45,028 nucleotides of DNA from Shinella sumterensis (lineage in GTDB: Bacteria > Pseudomonadota > Alphaproteobacteria > Rhizobiales > Rhizobiaceae). Below the pieces are notes generated by a model, which searched no databases, was not told the origin of the DNA, and worked only from the letters and a program-made list of their open reading frames with translations. This document shows, piece after piece, positions 40,173 through 45,028 of the stretch (positions within the stretch are counted from its first letter, which is position 1; the number at the start of each line of letters is the position of its first letter). Both the position numbers and the translations under genes were made by a program. Location: positions 1 through 45,028 of the forward strand of contig NZ_MYFN02000022.1 in assembly GCF_004514425.2 (NCBI RefSeq), in the 5' to 3' direction.

Positions 40173-40396
40173 ACGCCTTCGTCACTCCTCTCGATCTGTT
40201 TCGCAAGGGTTACGACACCCTGCAGATCGCCAAGTATTTTTCGATTTCCGAAGCAGAAGCGCTTTCTCAAGTTTCGCAGGCTCGAAGCGCCTCACTTCGT
40301 CTTCCGTCTCCTTACGAACTCCACCCGAAAGCCAAGCCCACCGGCTGGCCAAAAGGGAAGGTCGGTTACGCGGGGCGGCAACAACTCCTTTCCTGA
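40169..40396 (+). CDS. Hypothetical phage protein (75 aa), HTH-like N-terminus
   Basis: VTPLDLFRKGYDTLQIAKYF then SISEAEALSQVSQARSASLR resembles a short helix-turn-helix; the tail is basic (KAKPTGWPKGKVGYAGR). Overlaps upstream gene by ATGA. Confidence 0.5.
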   Translation: MNAFVTPLDLFRKGYDTLQIAKYFSISEAEALSQVSQARSASLRLPSPYELHPKAKPTGWPKGKVGYAGRQQLLS

Positions 40397-40439
40397 TCGC
40401 TTCGCCGCTGATGGGTTCAACCTATCAGGAGCGGCGACC

Positions 40440-40877
40440 ATGACACGGCAAGAAACTCACCAAACGGTGGCAACGCATACAGGGGCTAAGCGCATGTCTG
40501 CAGTACCAGACGCTTACACGCCAGAACTGGCGGCACTTTACGCGAAGAAGATGGTCCAGCGCCGGACCAAGGGTTGGGGCGACGACACGAATGCGGTCGA
40601 TGAAGTCGCCAACTGGTGCGGCATGTCCGGCCGGGCCCTCAAACGGCTCATCAATGGCGAGCGGAAGATCGTCGGCTTGGATACCTATGGCCGCATTCAC
40701 CGCGCCTACGTCAATTACTGCCTTCGGATGATCAGGCAGTTGAAACACGAGGTTGAGATCACCGAGGAGGTCCACGGACATGCTGCTGTGGCGGATATTA
40801 TTGGCGAAGTGGAGGCACTGGAGGCTCGAGCGGAAGCTGCGCTCTCAGTCGCGAAAACGGAAAGGATCAGAGCATGA
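40440..40877 (+). CDS. Hypothetical phage protein (145 aa)
   Basis: GGAG 8 bp before ATG 40440. AYTPELAALYAKKMVQRRTK, GDDTNAVDEVANWCGMSGRA, LKRLINGERKIVGLDTYGRI form a helical, possibly DNA-binding N-terminal half (similar in shape to an XRE HTH); the C-terminal third is acidic coiled coil. Start might be ATG 40494. Overlaps next gene by ATGA. Confidence 0.6.
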   Translation: MTRQETHQTVATHTGAKRMSAVPDAYTPELAALYAKKMVQRRTKGWGDDTNAVDEVANWCGMSGRALKRLINGERKIVGLDTYGRIHRAYVNYCLRMIRQLKHEVEITEEVHGHAAVADIIGEVEALEARAEAALSVAKTERIRA

Positions 40878-41431
40878 CGACAGGACATAACAGCGAACTC
40901 AGCGAGAAGGACCGCCAAAAGCTCTTCTCCTACTACCACCAGAAGGACCGCGACATCGCGGCCAAGATCAAGGCCCTCGGCGAGGAGAAGAAGGCGAACC
41001 GGCAGAACGCGAAGGCCTCCGGCTTCGCGTCGGCCAAGCTCGACCACTACCTCAAGGCCTTCCTCGCCGAGGACCAGCAGAAGCCGGTCGACAAGCTGAA
41101 ATCCGATCGCGAGAACCTGGAATGGCTCGGGCTCATTCCGACGACGAGCGGCGGAGACTTGCTCAAGCAGGCTGACCGCGTCGACGGCGAGCAGCTTATC
41201 CGGGCCAAGGGCTACCACGCCGGCCTGACGAATCTTGACCGCGCGTCCGGCTACGACGGTGGCTCGGCAGACGACAAGCTCTGGCTGGAAGCCTACGACG
41301 AGGGCAAGCGGGAGTACCAGACCGATATCCCGGACATCCTCGCGCGCATCGAGGCGAAGCGCACGAACGAAGAACCGGCCCCTGCGACTGACAACCCGTT
41401 CGGCGAAGAGACAGCCGAAGCAGCCGAATAG
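40874..41431 (+). CDS. GapR-like helix plus ribosome-modulation-factor-like protein (185 aa)
   Basis: Residues 12-65 (DRQKLFSYYHQKDRDIAAKI, KALGEEKKANRQNAKASGFA) resemble DUF2312/GapR, an alphaproteobacterial DNA-binding protein; residues 103-148 (DGEQLIRAKGYHAGLTNLDR and DDKLWLEAYDEGKREY) resemble ribosome modulation factor (A..GY.AG...W...Y..G). Both matches are by eye and the combination is unusual. It may act on DNA or ribosomes during phage growth. Flanked by ATGA overlap upstream and an 85-bp gap downstream. Confidence 0.55.
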   Translation: MTTGHNSELSEKDRQKLFSYYHQKDRDIAAKIKALGEEKKANRQNAKASGFASAKLDHYLKAFLAEDQQKPVDKLKSDRENLEWLGLIPTTSGGDLLKQADRVDGEQLIRAKGYHAGLTNLDRASGYDGGSADDKLWLEAYDEGKREYQTDIPDILARIEAKRTNEEPAPATDNPFGEETAEAAE

Positions 41432-41516
41432 TTCCTCCCAGCCCGCCGCCGACCTCCCAAGACCGGCGGGCCACCTGAGGCGCGAATGCCTCGCTCTCTT
41501 TTCCACGAGGACCGAT

Positions 41517-42224
41517 ATGAGCGCCCGAATTCTTGGTCTCGATGTCTCAACCTGCACCGGTTATGGCTTCTGGATTTCTGACCGCGATGTTTCGTCAATC
41601 GATGCGGGCGTGATCGAGCTGCCGGCGGCGAAAACCTACTTTGATCCGCGAACAAAAGAGGAAAAGCACGACTATAGTTGGGACGATTGGCGGGTGGCGC
41701 AGGTCGGCCCGAAGATACTCAAGCTGTTGCAGCGGACCAAGCCGGAATTCGTCCTGATAGAGGAGAGGCTTCGCTTCTCCAAGACCGGCGATAACTCTTT
41801 TGCTATGACACAGGCCATTCACGGCGCGATTTTGTCCCATTGCTGCACGATGGGGATCGCATTCGGGACGATTTACTCTCAGAGCTGGCGTTCCGCGGCA
41901 TATCCCGATGGCTTCAAGCAACCTCTCCTCCCGGCTCTCGACCGAAATGGGAAGCAAAAGGTTAACAAGGAAACGGGCAAGCTGGAGTTCAAGAAAAAGG
42001 ACTGGGGGGACATCGCCGTAGAGAAGTGCGAAGAACTCGGCGTCCAACTCCCGCCGCAGAAATCTATCGCGCACAATGCGGCAGAAGCAGCACTTATAGC
42101 CATGGTTTGGCGGTGCAAGAACCGGATTTCCATTCCCGCATCTCGTGACCAAGCTAAATATAAGGCACTGTTGGAGCGCAGTCCACGTGCCGCCCGTCCT
42201 GAGCCGATGGGAGCCGCCGCATGA
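41517..42224 (+). CDS. RuvC/RNase H-fold Holliday-junction resolvase-like phage protein
   Basis: 235 residues from ATG 41517 (GAGG 7 bp upstream). ARILGLDVSTCTGYGFWISD carries the first catalytic Asp (D9), PEFVLIEERLRF the second acid (E82/E83), and SIAHNAAEAALIAMVW the last site, where HxxxE (H186, E190) replaces the usual DxxD. The fold assignment is firm, substrate (junctions or other DNA) inferred. Sits before replication genes. Confidence 0.8.
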   Translation: MSARILGLDVSTCTGYGFWISDRDVSSIDAGVIELPAAKTYFDPRTKEEKHDYSWDDWRVAQVGPKILKLLQRTKPEFVLIEERLRFSKTGDNSFAMTQAIHGAILSHCCTMGIAFGTIYSQSWRSAAYPDGFKQPLLPALDRNGKQKVNKETGKLEFKKKDWGDIAVEKCEELGVQLPPQKSIAHNAAEAALIAMVWRCKNRISIPASRDQAKYKALLERSPRAARPEPMGAAA

Positions 42225-42400
42225 GCAAGCGCAACAACGGCCATTCCCCCAACTTCATCCACGCCAGCAAGGTTACGCTGCCCGATTGCGAGGCGACGGC
42301 CGACACCATCGTACAGATGCTCGTCGAAGGCTACCCGGACGGCTTCACGGCCCGTGAGCGCTGCGCAAAGCCGGTAGAGCGGCGGGAGGATGCGGCGTGA
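42221..42400 (+). CDS. Small phage protein (59 aa)
   Basis: SKRNNGHSPNFIHASKVTLP, DCEATADTIVQMLVEGYPDG: helical with a basic head. Overlaps both neighbours (ATGA at 42221; its TGA overlaps the GTG start at 42397), so it is clearly in the operon. Function unknown. Confidence 0.55.
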   Translation: MSKRNNGHSPNFIHASKVTLPDCEATADTIVQMLVEGYPDGFTARERCAKPVERREDAA

Positions 42401-43137
42401 GTTCCTTCCACATCAAGAAGATAGAACTCATCGGCAACTGCCAGCTCATCCTTGGCGATGCCATGAAGATCATGCCCAAACTGCAGAAGGCTGATCTGAT
42501 CGTCAGTGACGTTCCCTATGCCCTCACGACTGGCGGACCCTCCAAGGGCGTAGGCACCATGTCTGGCATCTTCTCTGCGGAGCGGTACACGAACGACGGC
42601 CAGATCGTGGCCGCAACTGTCCCGTTCCCCGAGATGATGACAGCCCTGTATGCGGCCTTGGCCGACGATGCGGACTGCTATGTCATGGCCAACGACAAGA
42701 ACGTCCACCCGCTCACGCAAGCGGCTCTGGATGCCGGATTTCAGCTTCACAACCTTCTCGTCTGGGACAAGGTGAGCCCGACCGCAAACCGTTGGTACAT
42801 GAAGAACCTGGAGTTCACGCTGTACCTCTGGAAAGGCAAGGCGCGGACGATCAATGATCCGTCATCCAAGCAGCTCTTGCGTGGCGGCATCGACAAGGTG
42901 ACTGGCCACCCGACCGAAAAGCCGGTCTATCTCATGGCAGAGTACATCCGAAACTCCAGCCAGCCCGGCGATTTCGTTCTCGATCCCTTCATGGGTAGCG
43001 GATCGACGGCCATTGCCGCGCTCAATCTCGGTAGGAAGTTCATCGGCATTGAGATCCACGAACCATTCTTTGACATGGCCGTGGCGCGAGTAGCTGCAGC
43101 CTATGACAAGCCAGACATGTTTTCGGAGGCGATATGA
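42397..43137 (+). CDS. Phage DNA methyltransferase (beta order) with altered motif IV
   Basis: 246 residues from GTG 42397. Motif IV is S37-D-V-P-Y41 instead of (D/N/S)PP(Y/F/W); the SAM motif FVLDPFMGSGST follows near residue 200, with HPTEKPVYLMAEYI before it. So it is a beta-class N6-adenine or N4-cytosine enzyme with a proline-to-valine change in the catalytic motif. No restriction partner. Overlaps dnaB by ATGA. Confidence 0.85.
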   Translation: MSSFHIKKIELIGNCQLILGDAMKIMPKLQKADLIVSDVPYALTTGGPSKGVGTMSGIFSAERYTNDGQIVAATVPFPEMMTALYAALADDADCYVMANDKNVHPLTQAALDAGFQLHNLLVWDKVSPTANRWYMKNLEFTLYLWKGKARTINDPSSKQLLRGGIDKVTGHPTEKPVYLMAEYIRNSSQPGDFVLDPFMGSGSTAIAALNLGRKFIGIEIHEPFFDMAVARVAAAYDKPDMFSEAI

Positions 43138-44597
43138 ACGTCCACCCCATAGACATGTCCATGCATGGCACGGCACGGCGGGAACTGCCGGCGAACGTGG
43201 AGGCAGAGCAAGCCCTTCTCGGTGCTCTGCTGGTCAACAACACAGCGCTGGATGCCATCCGCCTACCGCTTGAGGCCGAGCACTTCTCGGAAGCAGTTCA
43301 TGGCAAGATATTCGGCGTCATCGTCGAGAGCGCCAGGCAGGGCAGGGCGGCCACCACCATCACGATCAAGAACCGTCTCGATGAAACGGTGATCGGCGGC
43401 ATGACCACCGCGCAGTATGTGTCGAAGCTCGCTGTTGACGCCGTGAACCTCGTGAACGTCCCGGACTTCGCCTACTCCATCATGGATTGTGCGGCGCGCC
43501 GGGCGGTGATCTCCATCGGTCACAAGATGGAGGACGCAGCATTCTCGACCGACATGGAGATCATGGACGAGATCGAGGCGCTGCGGGGAAGGCTGGACGA
43601 TATCATTCGCGCGCTGAACGGTCGGACCGAGGCCCGGACCCTTGCAGAAGGCGCAAAACGCGCGCTGGAATCAACGGCGACGGCCTACAAGGGCAGCGGC
43701 GTGGCCGGCGTCGATTACGGCATCCGGTTCCTGATGGATATGGTCGGCCCCTTCATGCCCGGCCAGTTGATCGTGATCGGTGGCGGCACCAAGCAGGGCA
43801 AGTCGAGCCTCATCGAGCAGATCATCCACGGCGCGGCATCGAACGGCCATCCGGTGTGGATCTATTCGGGCGAGATGGGCATCGAGGAGCTTGCCCATCG
43901 GTCGCTGTCCCGGGTGACGGACATCCAGGCATGGCGCCAGATCCGCGGCAAGGTTACCGAGCGGGAATACGAGCAGCTGGAAGCGGCCCGCCGCAACGCC
44001 GAGACATGGCAGGATCGGTGCTTCATCCGCGATGACAGCATGACGCTCTCCCAGATCGAGCGCGACCTGAAGGACTTCGCCAAGCGCCACCCCGGCGGCA
44101 TGGCCATAATCGACCATATAGGCCTCGTGGAGCGCGATCGGGAAACCGGCAAGCTATCGGAGACGGAATTCGGACCGTTCGTCACGCGCCGCCTGAAGAT
44201 GGTTGCGAACCGGTTGCGCCTGCCGATCGTCGCGGCCGCGCAGCTCAAGAAGAACACCTTCGCCATCGAAGACCGGAAGATGACCCGGGCGACATACATG
44301 CAGGCCATCGGCCGTCGGCCCAAGTATGCCGATATCTACGGCTCCTGCGAGAAGGACGCCAACCACGTCATCATCCCCTACCGCGCCGAGCCGATCCTGC
44401 AGGAGCTGGAGCCGTCCGAAGGCTCTGAGCTGCATCCGATCTGGGAAGAGGTCATGAGCACGGTGCGCGGCAAGGCTGAGATCATCGTCGCGCTGTCCCG
44501 TCACACCCGCTGGCCGCAACGCAAAGAGGTCGGCTGGGAAGGGGCGAAGACGATGTTTACCGACCTTCAAGCACGAGATCAGGAGAGGTTTCTATGA
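43134..44597 (+). CDS. dnaB: Replicative DNA helicase (DnaB-type)
   Basis: 487 residues. N-terminal domain begins ELPANVEAEQALLGALLVNN, the DnaB opening. RecA-like core: Walker A GGGTKQGKSS (216-225), GHPVWIYSGEMGIEELAHRS (H1a), then MAIIDHIGLVERDRETG (Walker B region) and LPIVAAAQLKKNTF (H3). Loads onto the phage origin; no separate loader is evident nearby. GSCEKDANHVIIPYRAEP replaces the canonical GSGAIEQDAD-type loop. Confidence 0.92.
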   Translation: MNVHPIDMSMHGTARRELPANVEAEQALLGALLVNNTALDAIRLPLEAEHFSEAVHGKIFGVIVESARQGRAATTITIKNRLDETVIGGMTTAQYVSKLAVDAVNLVNVPDFAYSIMDCAARRAVISIGHKMEDAAFSTDMEIMDEIEALRGRLDDIIRALNGRTEARTLAEGAKRALESTATAYKGSGVAGVDYGIRFLMDMVGPFMPGQLIVIGGGTKQGKSSLIEQIIHGAASNGHPVWIYSGEMGIEELAHRSLSRVTDIQAWRQIRGKVTEREYEQLEAARRNAETWQDRCFIRDDSMTLSQIERDLKDFAKRHPGGMAIIDHIGLVERDRETGKLSETEFGPFVTRRLKMVANRLRLPIVAAAQLKKNTFAIEDRKMTRATYMQAIGRRPKYADIYGSCEKDANHVIIPYRAEPILQELEPSEGSELHPIWEEVMSTVRGKAEIIVALSRHTRWPQRKEVGWEGAKTMFTDLQARDQERFL

Positions 44598-45028
44598 TCG
44601 AAGTCTTGGACCTTTTCAGCGCCGCCGCTGGCGGTTGGTCGCTCGGGATGCATCGCGCCGGCTTCAAGACCATGGCCGCCTGTGAGTTCGTCGAATGGCG
44701 CCGGGAGATCTACTCGCAGAACAACCCAGGCGTCAGGATCTATGACGATGTATGCACCCTCACGGCAGATCGAATTCTTCGAGATTTCGGACGACTTCCG
44801 TCAGTCGTCGTCGGAAGCCCCCCATGCCAAGACATCAGTTCAGCCAACACCAAAGGAAAAGGGGTCGAAGGCGCGCGCAGCGGCCTCTATTTCGAAGCCA
44901 TCCGCATCATCGGAGAGTGCCGTCCTCGTTGGTTCGCTCTTGAGAACAGCTCTAATCTCCGAACTCGGGGCGCTGACGCCGTCCTCGCTGCGCTGGAGGA
45001 ACTCGGCTACACCTGCTGGACGTTCGTG
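44594..45028 (+). CDS. DNA cytosine-5 methyltransferase, N-terminal 145 codons (cut by window edge)
   Basis: Motif I DLFSAAAGGWSLGMHRAGF, motif IV VVVGSPPCQDIS with the catalytic Cys, and motif VI WFALENSSNL (ENS in place of ENV). Good AGGAGAGG site; ATGA overlap with dnaB. The C-terminal target-recognition part lies outside the window. It probably shields phage DNA from host restriction. Motif I has SAAAGG instead of the usual AGxGG. Confidence 0.88.
   Translation, partial: MIEVLDLFSAAAGGWSLGMHRAGFKTMAACEFVEWRREIYSQNNPGVRIYDDVCTLTADRILRDFGRLPSVVVGSPPCQDISSANTKGKGVEGARSGLYFEAIRIIGECRPRWFALENSSNLRTRGADAVLAALEELGYTCWTFV

Larger units (their letters stand above)
26501..45028. mobile_element. 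Prophage in tRNA-Cys(GCA), integrase end; continues beyond window
   Basis: Begins at the anticodon of tRNA-Cys with integrase and excisionase-like genes. It has a leftward recombination/early operon, an immunity region with CI and Cro, and rightward replication genes up to DnaB and a methyltransferase. No lysis, packaging or structural genes are inside the window; they are expected to the right. No broken gene is seen in this part, so it may be inducible. Confidence 0.88.

Noticed and set aside
1-45028. CRISPR arrays, rRNA genes, retrons
   Set aside because: No regularly spaced direct repeats, rRNA sequence or reverse-transcriptase gene seen.

Overview
The window is high-GC alphaproteobacterial DNA. 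Gene content and order, the tRNA sequences and a RIME-like palindromic repeat point to a Rhizobiaceae chromosome (Rhizobium/Agrobacterium/Shinella/Ensifer group); the genus cannot be fixed from the sequence alone. It has three parts: a decayed island (1-8770), a stretch of host chromosome (8771-26500), and the integrase-to-replication part of an intact-looking prophage (26501 to the right edge, where it continues).

Part 1, 1-8770, is a scrapheap of mobile DNA. It holds the end of an IS3-family element and a phage remnant (winged helix, RNase H C-terminal half, NusG-like protein, cupin, terminase small subunit, first 71 residues of the terminase large subunit). The terminase is cut and joined to an inverted fragment of an AlbA_2-like gene. 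A plasmid/ICE-like module follows: a very hairpin-rich leader, a small conserved protein, a solitary beta-class DNA methyltransferase and a ParDE toxin-antitoxin pair. After it come an IS66-type orf fragment, the 3' half of a tRNA-Lys(CUU), and a truncated integrase joined tail-to-tail to a truncated NERD nuclease. The island ends at the 3' half of a tRNA-Lys(UUU) gene, split in its anticodon arm.

Part 2, 8771-26500, is ordinary chromosome. It contains the low-affinity phosphate transport pair DUF47-pit with a PHO box against its start, TrkH potassium uptake, threonine dehydratase, a HlyU-type protein, a membrane diguanylate cyclase, the divergent Lrp-type regulator and alanine dehydrogenase, an OmpA-domain protein, a tight cysteine-related operon (cysK-alaX-sseA-GNAT), cyclopropane fatty acid synthase, tRNA-Asn and several small conserved proteins. 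Clear hairpin terminators separate many of these units.

Part 3 is a prophage inserted in tRNA-Cys(GCA). Its 5' half remains at 26473-26512, and the integrase and excisionase-like genes follow at once. A leftward early operon of more than 20 mostly overlapping genes runs from 37.1 kb down to the integrase; it includes a RecE-like exonuclease, a Sak4-like recombination ATPase, a DUF968/Ref-like HNH protein and a Lar-like protein. The immunity region (37.19-38.91 kb) has a LexA-like CI repressor, a Cro-like protein and four copies of a 13-bp ATGC-N5-GCAT operator. Two promoters share the same geometry around identical operators; the cro start codon falls at the predicted transcription start, so its mRNA is probably leaderless. 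Rightward genes run through a GapR/RMF-like protein, a RuvC-like resolvase, a DNA methyltransferase with an altered motif IV, a DnaB helicase and a cytosine-5 methyltransferase cut by the window edge.
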